46,228 nt of DNA from Natrinema thermotolerans DSM 11552 (GTDB lineage Archaea > Halobacteriota > Halobacteria > Halobacteriales > Natrialbaceae), in contig AOIR01000053.1 of the NCBI GenBank assembly GCA_000337115.1, forward strand, positions 21,260 through 67,487, read 5' to 3'. Positions 1-10,718 of the stretch are shown piece after piece (position 1 is the stretch's first letter; every line of letters begins with the position of its first letter). The notes beneath the pieces are model-generated. The model did not search any database, was not told where the DNA came from, and saw only the letters and a list, made by a program, of their open reading frames with translations. The translations under genes were made by a program, and so were the position numbers.

Positions 1-73
1 CGCCCGAGGCGGGATTTGAACCCGCGTCACAACCGTGACAGGGTTGTATGATGGGCCACTACACCACCCGGGC
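1..73 (-). tRNA. tRNA-Asp (anticodon GUC)
   Basis: On the minus strand the sequence folds as a complete cloverleaf. The 7-bp acceptor stem GCCCGGG (67-73) pairs with CTCGGGC (2-8), and base 1 gives a G discriminator. The anticodon stem is CAACC/GGTTG around loop CTGTCAC, so the anticodon is GTC (Asp). The T arm is GCGGG-TTCAAAT-CCCGC. No intron is seen and CCA is not encoded. The gene diverges from the RNA polymerase operon. Confidence 0.96.
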
Positions 74-97
74 TCGCAACTCTTCATTTCGCGGTTA

Positions 98-109
98 CAG
101 TATTAAGGC
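98..109 (-). promoter_or_regulatory. Promoter of tRNA-Asp
   Basis: Read on the minus strand, CCTTAATACTG lies about 30 nt before the mature 5' end at 73. This fits an archaeal TATA box with a start a few nt upstream of the mature tRNA. Inferred from position and AT-richness only. Confidence 0.5.
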
Positions 110-305
110 TTTTCAATCGAACCCCGTGTGGTACGGTCAATCGATCCATGATCGCCGCCTCGAGCGCCCCTCTCGCCAGTATCGTGATACCGGATCACAC
201 GACCCACAAGGAATATAACTGAGAACCGGCTACTCTCGAGTGTGATCGTTCGCTCCGGTCAGGTTCGCCCGGCCGGGTAGCCCTGCTTGTGCCCCGAGTT
301 AGTAA

Positions 306-316
306 CCGTTAAATGG
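306..316 (+). promoter_or_regulatory. Likely promoter of the rpoH-rpoB-rpoA-nusA operon
   Basis: The 316-base gap 74-389 holds no gene. It contains two TATA-like elements reading rightward: GGAATATAACTG near 210-221 and CCGTTAAATGG at 306-316. The nearer one predicts a start near 340 and a leader of about 50 nt before the rpoH ATG at 390. The upper one could be a second promoter. Confidence 0.45.
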
Positions 317-389
317 TTCCCGCCGCTATCTGCCTGTAGTATCTCGTGACAGCCGCTTCTCTCCCGATAGCAGACACGCACACCCACAC

Positions 390-617
390 ATGGTAGACGT
401 AAGCCAACACGAACTCGTTCCGGAGCATACCGTCCTCGAGGACGACGAACTCGAGGAAGTGCTGACGGAATACAACATCGATCGTACAGATCTGCCGAAA
501 ATAAAGCGCAACGACGCCGCGCTCCCCGACGACGCGGCGGTCGGCGACGTCATTCGGATCGTACGCGACTCGCGGACGACCGACCAGTCAGTCGTATACC
601 GACTCGTGGTGGAATAA
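390..617 (+). CDS. rpoH: RNA polymerase subunit H (Rpo5)
   Basis: This 75-residue protein is the archaeal homologue of the C-terminal half of eukaryotic RPB5, a small subunit at the downstream DNA jaw of RNA polymerase. It starts [13 protein letters not shown] and contains the family core around [10 protein letters not shown] followed by a [12 protein letters not shown] strand and VVYRLVVE at the C terminus. Its length is normal for archaeal Rpo5. It is the first gene of the polymerase operon. Its stop codon is followed with no gap by the ATG of rpoB'', so translation is probably coupled. Confidence 0.96.
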   Translation: MVDVSQHELVPEHTVLEDDELEEVLTEYNIDRTDLPKIKRNDAALPDDAAVGDVIRIVRDSRTTDQSVVYRLVVE

Positions 618-2198
618 ATGGCAATGGAACTCAACCGCGACAAACGACGAGAGATCTCGCGCGAATATTTCTCGAAGGAACGGATCGCCGAACACCACTA
701 CCGCTCGTTCAACGCCTTCCTCAACCGGGGGATGCAGGAGGTCGTCGACGAGAAGGCGACGATCGACACGGACATCGGTGACAAGGAAGGCGAAGAGCCG
801 GTCCACGTCGAGCTGGGCGACGTCCGCGTCGTCACGCCCCGCGTCCGCGAGGCCGACGGCTCCGAGGAACTGCTCTACCCGCAGGAGGCCCGCCTCCGGA
901 ACATCACCTACTCCGCGCCCGTCTTCATGGAGATGTCGATCGTCAAGGGCGAGGAGGGCGACCAGCGGGTCGTCGACTCCACGGAGACGAAGATCGGTCG
1001 GATGCCGATCATGGTCGGCTCCGAGAAGTGTAACATCGCCGGCTTCTCCGACGAGGAACTGATCGAGATCGGCGAGGACCCCGCCGACCCCGGCGGCTAC
1101 TTCATCGTCAACGGCTCCGAGCGGGTCCTGATGACCAGCGAGGACCTCGCACCGAACAAGATCCTCGCCGAATACGACACCAAGTACGGCGACGAGATCC
1201 AGGTCGCCAAGACGTTCTCCCAGCGCCGTGGCTACCGCGCCCTGGTGCTGTGTGAACGAACACGGGACGGCCTGCTCGAGGTATCGTTCCCGTCGGTCTC
1301 GGGCTCGATCAACTTCGTCACGCTCGTGCGCGCCCTCGGACTGGAGTCGGACGAGGAGATCGTCCACAAGGTCTCGAACGACCCCGAGGTCGTCAAGTAC
1401 ATGCTCGAGAACTTAGAGGAAGCGGAGGTCCAGACCGAAGAGGAGGCCATCGAGGAACTGGGCAAACGCGTCGCCTCCGGGCAGGGCAAGAACTACCAGC
1501 TCAAGCGCGCGAATTACGTCATCGACCGCTATCTCCTGCCGCATCTCCACGAGGACGGCGTCGAGGAAGAGGACGTCCGCATCAACAAGGCCCACTACCT
1601 CTGTCGGATGGCCGAAGCCTGCTTCGAACTCGCCTTGGGCCGGCGCGATTCCGACGACAAGGACCACTACGCGAACAAGCGGCTGAAGGTCAGCGGCGAC
1701 CTGATGAAGGACCTGTTCCGGACCGCGCTGAACAAGCTGGCCCGGGACGTCAAATACCAGCTCGAGCGCGCGAACATGCGCAACCGGCAGCTCTCGGTCA
1801 ACACGGTCGTCCGCTCGGACGTCCTGACCGAACGGCTCGAGCATCCGATCGCGACGGGCAACTGGGTCGGCGGCCGCTCCGGCGTGAGCCAGCTGGTCGA
1901 CCGGACCGACTTCATGGGCGTTCTCTCGCACCTGCGCCGCCTGCGCAGTCCGCTCTCGCGCTCGCAGCCACACTTCGAGGCGCGGGACCTCCACGCGACC
2001 CAGTGGGGTCGCATCGGTCCCTCCGAGACGCCGGAGGGTCCCAACTGTGGGCTGGTGAAGAACTTCGCCCAGTCGATGGAGCTGTCCCAGAACGTCGAGG
2101 ACGAACAGGAACTCAAACGCGAACTGGCATCCATGGGGGTCGAGGGCATTCCCGGCCTCGAGGGTATCGAACGAACGGCGGCCTCAGGGGACGACTAA
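618..2198 (+). CDS. rpoB2: RNA polymerase subunit B'' (N-terminal half of beta)
   Basis: This 526-residue protein is the N-terminal half of the second-largest polymerase subunit, split from B' as in other haloarchaea. Visible features are the protrusion and lobe region, with VNGSERVLMTSED at about 170-182, and a fork-loop region ending in the family motif TPEGPNCGLVKNFA near residue 475. The chosen ATG at 618 directly follows the rpoH stop. A second in-frame ATG two codons later (624) is equally possible. The C terminus lies three bases from the start of B', and together the two proteins cover one bacterial-type beta subunit. Confidence 0.96.
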   Translation: MAMELNRDKRREISREYFSKERIAEHHYRSFNAFLNRGMQEVVDEKATIDTDIGDKEGEEPVHVELGDVRVVTPRVREADGSEELLYPQEARLRNITYSAPVFMEMSIVKGEEGDQRVVDSTETKIGRMPIMVGSEKCNIAGFSDEELIEIGEDPADPGGYFIVNGSERVLMTSEDLAPNKILAEYDTKYGDEIQVAKTFSQRRGYRALVLCERTRDGLLEVSFPSVSGSINFVTLVRALGLESDEEIVHKVSNDPEVVKYMLENLEEAEVQTEEEAIEELGKRVASGQGKNYQLKRANYVIDRYLLPHLHEDGVEEEDVRINKAHYLCRMAEACFELALGRRDSDDKDHYANKRLKVSGDLMKDLFRTALNKLARDVKYQLERANMRNRQLSVNTVVRSDVLTERLEHPIATGNWVGGRSGVSQLVDRTDFMGVLSHLRRLRSPLSRSQPHFEARDLHATQWGRIGPSETPEGPNCGLVKNFAQSMELSQNVEDEQELKRELASMGVEGIPGLEGIERTAASGDD

Positions 2199-2201
2199 AT
2201 C

Positions 2202-4031
2202 ATGAGCAGCCAAGAACGAGAGGCGAAAGTCTACGTCAACGGATCGCTGGTGGGGACCCACCCCGATCCGCACGAACTCGCAGAACAGATCCGAGAAGCA
2301 CGACGCATCGGCGATGTCTCCGAGATGGTCAACGTCTCGGTCAAAGACCGCACCCGCGAAGTGATCGTCAACGCCGACGCCGGCCGCGCGCGACGACCGC
2401 TTCTGGTCGTCGAGGACGGCGAACCGCGCATCTCCGAGCAGGAAATCGAGGCGCTCCAGGAGGGCGACCTCGAGTTCGAAGATCTGGTCGATCACGGCTA
2501 CATCGAATTCATCGACGCCGAGGAGGAAGAGGACATCCTCGTGGGCGTCGACGAGGACGACCTCACCGAGAACCACACCCACCTCGAGATCGACCCGTCG
2601 CTGATCTTCTCGATCGGTGCGGGGATGATCCCCTACCCCGAACACAACGCCAGCCCCCGCATTACGATGGGGGCGGGGATGATCAAGCAGTCGCTCGGTC
2701 TGCCGAGCGCGAACTACCGCATTCGGCCGGACACGCGCCAGCACCTGCTGCATTACCCGCAGCTCTCGATGGTCAAGACCCAGACGACCGAACAGATCGG
2801 CTACGACGAGCGGCCCGCCGCCCAGAACTTCGTCGTCGCCGTGATGAGCTACGAGGGGTTCAACATCGAGGACGCGCTGGTCATGAACAAGGCCAGCGTC
2901 GAGCGTGCGCTCGCTCGCTCGCATTTCTTCCGGACCTACGAGGGCGAGGAACGCCGGTATCCGGGCGGCCAGGAGGACCGCTTCGAGATCCCCTCCCAGG
3001 ACGTCCGCGGGGCCCGCGGCGAGGAAGCCTACAACCACCTCGACGAGGACGGACTGGTCAACCCCGAGACGACGGTCGACGAGAACTCCGTCCTGCTCGG
3101 GAAGACGTCCCCGCCGCGATTCCTCGAGGAGCCCGACGACATGGGTGGACTCTCACCCCAGAAACGGCGCGAGACCTCCGTCACGATGCGCTCGGGCGAG
3201 TCGGGGATCGTCGACACCGTCACGCTCATGGAGGGCGAGGACGGCTCGAAGCTCTCGAAGGTCTCGGTGCGTGACGAACGGATCCCCGAACTCGGGGACA
3301 AGTTCGCCAGCCGCCACGGCCAGAAGGGGGTCGTCGGCCACCTCGCACCCCAGGAGGACATGCCCTTCACCGAGGAAGGGGTCGTCCCCGACCTCGTGCT
3401 GAACCCCCACGCCCTGCCGTCCCGGATGACCGTCGGCCACATCCTCGAGATGATCGGCGGCAAACTCGGCTCGATGGAAGGTCGCCGCGTCGACGGGACG
3501 CCCTTCCTCGGCGAGGACAAGGACGAACTCCGTGAGGGGCTCGAGGAGGCCGGCTTCGATTCCGCCGGCAAGGAGACCATGTACTCGGGCATCACGGGTG
3601 AGAAGATCGAGGCCGAGATCTTCGTCGGCGTGATCTTCTACCAGAAGCTCTACCACATGGTCTCGAACAAGCTGCACGCCCGCTCGCGCGGGCCGGTGCA
3701 GGTGCTGACCCGCCAGCCCACCGAGGGGCGGGCCCGCGAGGGCGGGCTCCGTATCGGGGAGATGGAACGCGACGTGTTCATCGGCCACGGGGCGGCCATG
3801 ACGCTGAAAGAACGACTCCTCGACGAATCCGACCGTGAGTTCATCCACGTCTGTGCCAACTGTGGGATGAGCGCGGTCGAGAACGTCGAACAACGGCGTG
3901 TCTACTGTCCGAACTGCGACGAGGAGACCGATATCCACGAAATCGAGATGAGCTACGCGTTCAAGCTCCTCTTGGACGAGATGAAGGCGCTGGGTATCGC
4001 ACCGCGACTCGAACTGGAGGACGCCGTCTAA
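2202..4031 (+). CDS. rpoB1: RNA polymerase subunit B' (C-terminal half of beta)
   Basis: This 609-residue protein forms the hybrid-binding and wall regions of the catalytic core. Motifs include [15 protein letters not shown] (about 218-232), [15 protein letters not shown] (about 365-379) with the conserved basic residues near the active site, and a C-terminal zinc-binding block, CANCGM followed by YCPNCDEE. Its length is typical for haloarchaeal B'. It starts three bases after the B'' stop and ends three bases before rpoA', consistent with one polycistronic mRNA. Confidence 0.97.
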   Translation: MSSQEREAKVYVNGSLVGTHPDPHELAEQIREARRIGDVSEMVNVSVKDRTREVIVNADAGRARRPLLVVEDGEPRISEQEIEALQEGDLEFEDLVDHGYIEFIDAEEEEDILVGVDEDDLTENHTHLEIDPSLIFSIGAGMIPYPEHNASPRITMGAGMIKQSLGLPSANYRIRPDTRQHLLHYPQLSMVKTQTTEQIGYDERPAAQNFVVAVMSYEGFNIEDALVMNKASVERALARSHFFRTYEGEERRYPGGQEDRFEIPSQDVRGARGEEAYNHLDEDGLVNPETTVDENSVLLGKTSPPRFLEEPDDMGGLSPQKRRETSVTMRSGESGIVDTVTLMEGEDGSKLSKVSVRDERIPELGDKFASRHGQKGVVGHLAPQEDMPFTEEGVVPDLVLNPHALPSRMTVGHILEMIGGKLGSMEGRRVDGTPFLGEDKDELREGLEEAGFDSAGKETMYSGITGEKIEAEIFVGVIFYQKLYHMVSNKLHARSRGPVQVLTRQPTEGRAREGGLRIGEMERDVFIGHGAAMTLKERLLDESDREFIHVCANCGMSAVENVEQRRVYCPNCDEETDIHEIEMSYAFKLLLDEMKALGIAPRLELEDAV

Positions 4032-4034
4032 CCC

Positions 4035-6962
4035 ATGCAAGACACGACACCCAAAGACATCGGAGCGATCAACTTCGGGCTCATGGAGCCCGAGGAGTAC
4101 CGGGAGATGAGCGCGACGAAGATCATCACCGCCGACACCTACGACGATGACGGCTTCCCCATCGACATGGGGCTGATGGACCCGCGGCTGGGCGTCATCG
4201 ACCCCGGCCTCGAGTGCAAGACCTGCGGGAAGCACTCGGGTTCCTGTAACGGCCACTTCGGCCACATCGAGTTGGCCGCGCCGGTGATCCACGTCGGCTT
4301 CACGAAGCTCATCCGACGGCTCCTGCGTGGCACCTGCCGGGAGTGTTCCCGCCTGCTGCTGACCGAGGACGAGCGCGACGAGTTCCACGACCAGCTCGAC
4401 GAATCGCGGAAGCTGAGCCGGGATCTCAACGACGTGACGAAGGCCGCCATTCGGCAGGCCCGTAAGAAGGACCGATGTCCGTTCTGCGGCGAAATCCAGT
4501 ACGACATCGACCACGAGAAGCCGACGACCTACTACGAGGTCCAGCAGGTCCTGACCAGCGAGTACTCCCAGCGCATCGCCGGCGCGATGCAGGGCGACGA
4601 GGAGGAAGGCATCGAGCGGACGACGCCGGACGAACTCGCCGAACAGACCGAGATCGAGCTGACTCGAGTCAACGAGATCCTCTCGGGCTCGTTCCGCCCG
4701 CGTGAGAGCCAGCGCAAGGCCATCGAGAAGGCCCTGGACATCGACCTGACCGAGGAGGACACGAACAAGCTGATGCCTTCCGACATCCGGGACTGGTTCG
4801 AAGCGATCCCGGACGAGGACATGGAGGTTCTGGGGATCAACCCCGAGCGCTCCCGTCCCGAATGGATGATCCTCACCGTCCTCCCGGTACCGCCGGTCAC
4901 CGCGCGGCCGTCGATCACGCTCGACAACGGCCAGCGCTCCGAGGACGACCTCACGCACAAGCTGGTCGACATCATCCGGATCAACCAGCGGTTCATGGAG
5001 AACCGCGAGGCCGGCGCGCCCCAGCTGATCATCGAGGACCTCTGGGAACTGCTGCAGTACCACGTCACGACGTTCATGGACAACGAGATCTCGGGAACGC
5101 CGCCGGCGCGACATCGCTCCGGCCGCCCCCTCAAGACCCTCTCCCAGCGCCTGAAGGGCAAGGAGGGTCGCTTCCGCGGCTCGCTGTCCGGGAAGCGTGT
5201 CAACTTCTCCGCCCGAACCGTCATTTCGCCGGACCCGACCCTCTCGCTCAACGAGGTCGGTGTCCCCGATCGCGTGGCCAAGGAGATGACCCAGACGATG
5301 AACGTCACCGAGCGCAATCTCGAGGACGCCCGGCGGTTCGTCTCCAACGGACCGGAGGGCCACCCCGGCGCGAACTACGTCCGACGGCCGGACGGTCGTC
5401 GGCTGAAGGTGACCGAGAAGAACTGCGAACAGCTCGCGGAGAAAGTCGAGGCCGGCTGGGAGGTCAACCGGCACCTCATCGACGGCGACATCGTCATCTT
5501 CAACCGGCAGCCGTCGCTGCACCGGATGTCGATCATGGCCCACGAGGTCGTGGTCATGCCGTACAAGACGTTCCGGCTGAACACCGTCGTCTGTCCGCCC
5601 TATAACGCCGACTTCGACGGCGACGAGATGAACATGCACGCGCTGCAAAACGAGGAGGCCCGCGCCGAAGCGCGCGTCCTCATGCGCGTGCAAGAACAGA
5701 TGCTCTCGCCGCGGTTCGGCGAGAACATCATCGGGGCCATTCAGGACCACATCAGTGGGATGTACCTCCTGACCCACGACAACCCCCGGTTCAACGAGAC
5801 GCAGGCGCTTGACCTGCTGCGTGCCACCCGGATCGACGAACTGCCCGAACCCAGCGGCGTCGACGACGAGGGCGAGCCGTTCTGGACCGGTCACGACGTC
5901 TTCTCGGAACTGCTTCCCGACGACCTCGATCTGGAGTTCACCGGCACCGTCGGCGACGAAGTCGTCGTCGAGGACGGCCAGCTCCTCAAGGGGACCATCG
6001 CCGAGGACGAGGTCGGCGAGTTCGGCGGCGAGATCGTCGACACCATCACGAAGGTCTACGGCAACACCCGCGCCCGGATCTTCGTCAACGAGGTCTCGAC
6101 GCTTGCCATGCGGGCGATCATGCACTTCGGGTTCTCGATCGGGATCGACGACGAGACCATCCCCGATGAGGCCGAGTCCCGCATCGACGAGACGATCGCG
6201 GACGCCAACGACCGCGTCGAAGAACTGATCGAAGCCTACGAGAACAACGAACTCGAGAGTCTCCCCGGGCGGACCATCGACGAGACCCTCGAGATGAAGA
6301 TCATGCAGACGCTCTCGCGTGCGCGTGACAACGCGGGGAACATCGCTGACGAACACTTCCAGGACGACAACCCCGCGGTCGTCATGGCCAACTCCGGTGC
6401 GCGTGGGTCGATGCTCAACCTGACCCAGATGGCCGGTGCCGTCGGTCAGCAGGCAGTTCGGGGCGAGCGGATCAACCGCGGCTACGAGGACCGCACCCTC
6501 TCGCACTACGAACCGAACGACCTCTCGGCCGAGGCCCACGGCTTCGTCGAGAACTCCTACACCAGCGGGCTCACGCCTCGGGAGTTCTTCTTCCACGCGA
6601 TGGGTGGCCGCGAGGGCCTGGTCGACACTGCAGTCCGGACCTCGAAGTCCGGCTACCTGCAGCGGCGGCTGATCAACGCCCTCTCGGAACTCGAGACCCA
6701 GTACGACGGCACGGTCCGGGACACCTCGGACACGATCGTCCAGTTCGAGTTCGGCGAGGACGGCACCTCGCCGGTCAAGGTCTCCTCCGACGAGGACAAC
6801 GACATCGACGTCGAGGCGATCGCCAGCCGCGTCCTCGATTCGGAGTTCGATTCCGAGGAAGACCGCGAAGAGTTCCTCGGCTCCAAGCCGCGCCCGACGA
6901 ACCTCTCGGAACACGCCGACGACCGACTGACCGAGGGCACGGAGGTGAGTTCCGATGACTAA
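4035..6962 (+). CDS. rpoA1: RNA polymerase subunit A' (N-terminal part of beta')
   Basis: This 975-residue subunit carries the catalytic magnesium site [14 protein letters not shown]. It has an N-terminal zinc site with [11 protein letters not shown] followed by GHFGHI, a second Cys pair CPFCGE, and the bridge-helix region [19 protein letters not shown]. The [12 protein letters not shown] motif precedes the active-site loop, as in all multisubunit polymerases. The last eight bases overlap the start of rpoA'' (ATGACTAA arrangement), which suggests coupled translation of the two halves. Confidence 0.97.
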   Translation: MQDTTPKDIGAINFGLMEPEEYREMSATKIITADTYDDDGFPIDMGLMDPRLGVIDPGLECKTCGKHSGSCNGHFGHIELAAPVIHVGFTKLIRRLLRGTCRECSRLLLTEDERDEFHDQLDESRKLSRDLNDVTKAAIRQARKKDRCPFCGEIQYDIDHEKPTTYYEVQQVLTSEYSQRIAGAMQGDEEEGIERTTPDELAEQTEIELTRVNEILSGSFRPRESQRKAIEKALDIDLTEEDTNKLMPSDIRDWFEAIPDEDMEVLGINPERSRPEWMILTVLPVPPVTARPSITLDNGQRSEDDLTHKLVDIIRINQRFMENREAGAPQLIIEDLWELLQYHVTTFMDNEISGTPPARHRSGRPLKTLSQRLKGKEGRFRGSLSGKRVNFSARTVISPDPTLSLNEVGVPDRVAKEMTQTMNVTERNLEDARRFVSNGPEGHPGANYVRRPDGRRLKVTEKNCEQLAEKVEAGWEVNRHLIDGDIVIFNRQPSLHRMSIMAHEVVVMPYKTFRLNTVVCPPYNADFDGDEMNMHALQNEEARAEARVLMRVQEQMLSPRFGENIIGAIQDHISGMYLLTHDNPRFNETQALDLLRATRIDELPEPSGVDDEGEPFWTGHDVFSELLPDDLDLEFTGTVGDEVVVEDGQLLKGTIAEDEVGEFGGEIVDTITKVYGNTRARIFVNEVSTLAMRAIMHFGFSIGIDDETIPDEAESRIDETIADANDRVEELIEAYENNELESLPGRTIDETLEMKIMQTLSRARDNAGNIADEHFQDDNPAVVMANSGARGSMLNLTQMAGAVGQQAVRGERINRGYEDRTLSHYEPNDLSAEAHGFVENSYTSGLTPREFFFHAMGGREGLVDTAVRTSKSGYLQRRLINALSELETQYDGTVRDTSDTIVQFEFGEDGTSPVKVSSDEDNDIDVEAIASRVLDSEFDSEEDREEFLGSKPRPTNLSEHADDRLTEGTEVSSDD

Positions 6963-8151
6963 CGTCGAGTACGACGTCGACGACGATACCATCGCGGTCG
7001 TCGAGGACACCGATCTCCCGCGGCGACTCAAGGACAACGTCTACGAGACCCTCGAGGATCGCGGCGACGCGACCGTCGAGGACGCCGACGAACTGGCGAA
7101 GGCTGTCGAGACCCGGTATCTCGACACCCGCGTCGATCCGCTCGATCCCGTCGGCACCGTCTCGGCCCAGTCGATCGGCGAACCCGGGACGCAGCTGACG
7201 ATGAACACGTTCCACTACGCCGGCGTCGCCGAGATCGACGTGACCCAGGGGCTGCCCCGGCTGATCGAACTGGTCGACGCCCGGAAGACGCCGGACACGC
7301 CGATGATGACCGTCTACCTCGAGGGCGAGTACGCCACCGAGCGCGAGAAGGCCCACGAGGTCGTCTGGAAGATCGAGGCGACGAAGATCCTCGCGCTGGG
7401 TGACGTCTCGACGAACGTCGCGGACATGCGCGTCCAGATCTCGCTCAACGAGGACACCCTCAAAGAGCGGATGATCACACCCGACGAGGTCGCGGGGATC
7501 ATCGAGGACTCACTGGGCGTCCAGACGGTCCAGCAGGGCACCGAGATCCAGTTCGGCCCCGAGGAGCCGTCCTACCGGGACCTCCTCCAGCTCGTCGAGG
7601 AGTTGCGCGATATCACGTTCAAAGGAATCGAGGACATCTCCCGCGTCGTCATCCGCCGCGAGGAACTGGACAACGGCAACGAGGAGTTCGTCCTCTACAC
7701 CGAGGGGTCGGCCTTCGGCGACGTCTTGGAGATCGAGGGCGTCGACGCCTCACGAACGACGTGTAACAACATCCACGAGATCCATCGGAACCTCGGCATC
7801 GAGGCGGCTCGCGAGGCCATCATCGAGGAGACGAACAACACGCTGGCCGAGCAGGGTCTCGACGACGTGAACGTCCGCCACCTGATGCTGGTCGCGGACA
7901 TGATGACCAACCGCGGCGAGATCGAGTCGATCGGTCGCCACGGGATCTCGGGCTCGAAGGAGTCCGTGCTGGCCCGCGCGGCGTTCGAGGTGACGGTCAA
8001 CCACCTGCTCAACGCCGCGATCCACGGCGAAGTCGACGATCTCGACGGCGTCACGGAGAACGTCATCGTCGGCAAGCCGATCAAGCTCGGCACCGGCGAC
8101 GTCGATCTCCGGATGGGGTCGACCACCTCCGGCAGCGGTCAGGCCGACTGA
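6955..8151 (+). CDS. rpoA2: RNA polymerase subunit A'' (C-terminal part of beta')
   Basis: This 398-residue protein completes the largest subunit. The trigger-loop region is clear: [19 protein letters not shown] at about 73-91, followed by the GLPRLIEL helix and [12 protein letters not shown]. The C-terminal clamp part contains [21 protein letters not shown]. The start ATG at 6955 overlaps the end of rpoA' by eight bases. The last residues (about 385-398) are a low-complexity Ser/Gly tail. nusA follows after three bases. Confidence 0.96.
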   Translation: MTNVEYDVDDDTIAVVEDTDLPRRLKDNVYETLEDRGDATVEDADELAKAVETRYLDTRVDPLDPVGTVSAQSIGEPGTQLTMNTFHYAGVAEIDVTQGLPRLIELVDARKTPDTPMMTVYLEGEYATEREKAHEVVWKIEATKILALGDVSTNVADMRVQISLNEDTLKERMITPDEVAGIIEDSLGVQTVQQGTEIQFGPEEPSYRDLLQLVEELRDITFKGIEDISRVVIRREELDNGNEEFVLYTEGSAFGDVLEIEGVDASRTTCNNIHEIHRNLGIEAAREAIIEETNNTLAEQGLDDVNVRHLMLVADMMTNRGEIESIGRHGISGSKESVLARAAFEVTVNHLLNAAIHGEVDDLDGVTENVIVGKPIKLGTGDVDLRMGSTTSGSGQAD

Positions 8152-8154
8152 TCG

Positions 8155-8580
8155 ATGGGCGTTACCCTCGACGACGACGCCCGGCAGTATCTGGCGGCCT
8201 TCGAGGACGTGACCGGCGTCGACGGGCGGGACTGTCTCGTCACCGACGGCGGTGACAGTCTCCTGATCGTCGTCGAACGCGGCGGCATGGGCGAGGCGAT
8301 CGGTCCCGACGGCCGTACCGTAAAGCGGTTCGAGGATCGTGCCGATGCGCAGGTCCGACTCGTCGAAGACGCCGACAACGCCGCGGAGTTCGTCGCCAAC
8401 GCGCTCGCACCGGCGGCGGTCTACAACGTCACGATCAGCGAAAACGACGATACCGTCGCGTACGTCGAGGTCGCGCAAGCGGATCACGGCGTCGCGATCG
8501 GCACGAACGGTCGCACGATCGACGCCGCCCGCACCCTCGCGAAGCGCCACTTCGGAATCGACGACATCCAGCTGTTGTAG
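8155..8580 (+). CDS. nusA: NusA-like transcription factor, two KH domains
   Basis: This 141-residue archaeal NusA homologue consists of two KH RNA-binding domains without the bacterial N-terminal and S1 domains. The GxxG loops are visible at about residues 45-50 (GEAIGPDG) and 115-121 (AIGTNG). The length is normal for the archaeal family. It is the last gene of the polymerase operon. In most haloarchaea rps12 comes next, but here the following genes are on the other strand and unrelated, so nusA is the left edge of a large interruption. Confidence 0.93.
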   Translation: MGVTLDDDARQYLAAFEDVTGVDGRDCLVTDGGDSLLIVVERGGMGEAIGPDGRTVKRFEDRADAQVRLVEDADNAAEFVANALAPAAVYNVTISENDDTVAYVEVAQADHGVAIGTNGRTIDAARTLAKRHFGIDDIQLL

Positions 8581-8583
8581 CCC

Positions 8584-8600
8584 GTTTTTGGTTTCTCTCT
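8584..8600 (+). terminator. T-rich terminator after nusA
   Basis: Right after the nusA stop the plus strand reads GTTTTTGGTTTCTCTC, the kind of T-rich tract that ends archaeal transcripts. The next gene is convergent, so an end here is expected. No strong hairpin is needed or seen. Confidence 0.5.
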
Positions 8601-8665
8601 CGAGGCGGAGCGACGCGACCTCCGACGCGGAGGTCGGCCGATCAGAACGCTTTTCGCCGCGATTC

Positions 8666-9511
8666 TCAGCCCAAGTCGCCGACGTTCGCGCCGCAACCGC
8701 CACAGCCGCGGCCGGCGTCACCGAAGACGTCCTCGTTCCACTCGGTGACCTCGGGATCGTCCGGGACCCAGTCGGGGTCGAGGTCGAGGGTCTCGATCTC
8801 GTGTTCGACCAGTGCGGCCAGTAGCTCCGCGAGCGCGGCGTAGAACGTCCCGTCGTCGTGGCTGCCGACCTCGTCGGCGAGCCGCCAGTACCACCGGCCG
8901 AGGTGGTCCTCGAGGAACGAGCGCCGCGCGTCGACGACGATCGCGACGCCCTCGTCGTCGCCCCTCTCCCGGAGCGAGGCCTCCCGGAGACAGAGCGCAC
9001 TCAGGAACTCCGTCAGGTAGCAGACGTGATCCCCGCGGTCGGTCCCCTCGTCGGCCAGTGAGAGGTCGAACGCCTCGTAGAACCCTCTGATGTCGGCGAG
9101 CCGGCGGACGTTGGTCATCAGCGGGCCCGGGAGGTACGTCAGCTCGTAGGGGGAGACGGTCACCCCCTCCTCGACGCCGAACAGGGCGGCCCACTGGTGG
9201 TGGAGTTCGTCGCCGTCGATGCCCTCGAGGGCGTCGGTGACGGCCGCGGCTGCCGCGGCAATCTCGGGATCGATCGCCGCTGCGGACGCGTGGAGGTCCG
9301 CGGCGTATGCGTCCTCGTCGCGGGCCGCCTCGAAGTCCTCGCCCGGGCGGTCGAACCCGAGCGAGAGCAGCGAGTAGAGCCGGCTCCGGTGGACCGCCGT
9401 CTCGGCGTCGCCCGGCAGGTCGGCCGGGTCCGGCGTCGGCTCGGTTTCCGGTTCGTCGGTCGCGTCCGTGGCCCGGTTCGGCGGGCCGCCGAGGATGGTG
9501 TTCTCGCTCAT
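8666..9511 (-). CDS. TorD/NarJ-like molybdoenzyme chaperone (delta subunit)
   Basis: This 281-residue cytoplasmic protein is the last gene of the molybdoenzyme operon, two bases after the beta subunit gene. It is largely helical, with the TorD-like block LYSLLSLGFDRPGEDF (about 46-61) and a core LFGVEEGVTVSPYELTYLPGPLM, where the Tyr-Glu region matches the family signature of chaperones for Tat-exported molybdoenzymes. The C terminus carries GRGCGGCGAN, a short Cys cluster not essential to the family. It probably holds the catalytic precursor for cofactor insertion and proofreads Tat export. The start MSENTILGG is chosen because upstream codons read as Arg-rich shadow sequence. The first 40 residues are a disordered acidic stretch. 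Confidence 0.8.
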   Translation of the reverse strand: MSENTILGGPPNRATDATDEPETEPTPDPADLPGDAETAVHRSRLYSLLSLGFDRPGEDFEAARDEDAYAADLHASAAAIDPEIAAAAAAVTDALEGIDGDELHHQWAALFGVEEGVTVSPYELTYLPGPLMTNVRRLADIRGFYEAFDLSLADEGTDRGDHVCYLTEFLSALCLREASLRERGDDEGVAIVVDARRSFLEDHLGRWYWRLADEVGSHDDGTFYAALAELLAALVEHEIETLDLDPDWVPDDPEVTEWNEDVFGDAGRGCGGCGANVGDLG

Positions 9512-9513
9512 GG

Positions 9514-10716
9514 TTACGTGATATCCAGCCGGTAGACGTCCTCGTCTTCGTCGTAGCGATCCCGTTCGGCGGTGGGTTCGGTGATCGGCACGCGACCGAC
9601 CTCGTCGCCCTCGTAGTAGCCGACCGCTTCGTCGCCGTCGATCTCGAAGGCCGTGATCGACCACTCGGTCGACCCCATCAGTTTGAACAGCCCCTTGAGC
9701 GCGGGCTCGTCGCCGTTACGCATCGCGCGGTAGGTGGCGATGGCGTCCTCGACGCCCGGACCGAACATCTGGGAGAGGTAGTCGGTCGGTGCCGTGATCG
9801 GCGGCACGTAGTAGACGTTCGGCTCGAGGCCGAACTGCGGGTACAGCGGCTTCGCCAGCTCTTTCTGGTGGACGACGAAGTCGAGCGGGTTCGTGGGCTC
9901 GGCCATCGGATCGGATTCGTCGGCTTCCTCGGGCGGGTTGATGTAGCCGTGGAGGCGGATCTTCCCCAGACAGTTCTCGAAACACTGCGGGGCCTTTCCC
10001 TGCTCGGTCTTCGTATAGCAGCCGATGCACTTCTGTGACTTGCTCTCGGCGGGGTTGAAGATCGCCTTCTTGTAGGGGCAGGCCTCGTTGCACTGCTGGA
10101 AGGCCTGACAGGAGTCCTCGTCGATGAGGACGATCCCGTCCTCTTCCCGCTTGTAGATGGCGGGGACCGGACAGGAGCCGGCACACGCGGCGTACGTACA
10201 GTGGTTGCAGATCCGCGGGAGGTAGAAGAACCACACGGGGTGGGTCTCCTCGTCGAAGTGGGTGATCGACTCCATCGAGTCGCCGGCGATCTCGTCCTCG
10301 CCGAGGTTCGGATACCGCCAGTCGTCGGTGCCCGGGAAGAAGCCGGCCAGTTCCCCGGCCGCCTGCTGGGATTCCTGGGGATTGTTCTCCGGATCGTCCC
10401 AGTCGGTCCCGTTGGCCTCGAAGATCGTGTCGCCCTCGTAGGTGCCGTCCTCCCAGTCGCCGGGGTCGAGATCCTCGAGGGTGCGCTTGTCCCAGCCGAC
10501 CGGGTGGGAGCCGTAGGGTTTGGTTTCGACGTTGTTCCAGAACATGTGTTCCTGGCCCTCGCCGTGGGTCCACGTGGTCTTACAGGCCAGGGTACACGTC
10601 TGGCACTCGATACACTTGTTCAGGTCGAAGACGCCGGCCCACTGGTCGTCGGGGCGTGCGCCCTCGTAGGGGTACTCCATCTCGCGGCCGAGTTGCCAGT
10701 TGTCGACTGTTGGCAT
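9514..10716 (-). CDS. Iron-sulfur (beta) subunit of a type II DMSO-reductase-family enzyme
   Basis: This 400-residue electron-transfer subunit resembles NarH, DdhB and EbdB. Four cluster motifs are visible: C35-x2-C38-x2-C41-x3-C45; C170-x2-C173-x4-C178-x3-C182; C203-x2-F206-x2-C209-x3-C213; and C230-x2-C233-x11-C245-x3-C249. In the third motif the second Cys is Phe206, at the position that is Trp in NarH, which predicts one [3Fe-4S] and three [4Fe-4S] clusters. There is no signal peptide, so it should be exported bound to the Tat-targeted alpha subunit. It lies two bases after alpha and two before the chaperone. Subfamily substrate (nitrate, chlorate, selenate, sulfide or hydrocarbon) cannot be read from this subunit. 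Confidence 0.9.
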   Translation of the reverse strand: MPTVDNWQLGREMEYPYEGARPDDQWAGVFDLNKCIECQTCTLACKTTWTHGEGQEHMFWNNVETKPYGSHPVGWDKRTLEDLDPGDWEDGTYEGDTIFEANGTDWDDPENNPQESQQAAGELAGFFPGTDDWRYPNLGEDEIAGDSMESITHFDEETHPVWFFYLPRICNHCTYAACAGSCPVPAIYKREEDGIVLIDEDSCQAFQQCNEACPYKKAIFNPAESKSQKCIGCYTKTEQGKAPQCFENCLGKIRLHGYINPPEEADESDPMAEPTNPLDFVVHQKELAKPLYPQFGLEPNVYYVPPITAPTDYLSQMFGPGVEDAIATYRAMRNGDEPALKGLFKLMGSTEWSITAFEIDGDEAVGYYEGDEVGRVPITEPTAERDRYDEDEDVYRLDIT

Positions 10717-10718
10717 CG

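Noticed and set aside
3153-7037. Minus-strand open frame of 1294 codons opposite rpoB' and rpoA'
   Set aside because: Shadow of the GC-rich polymerase genes. Composition is Val/Leu/Asp/Arg mirror sequence with no domain, and the plus-strand genes are certain.
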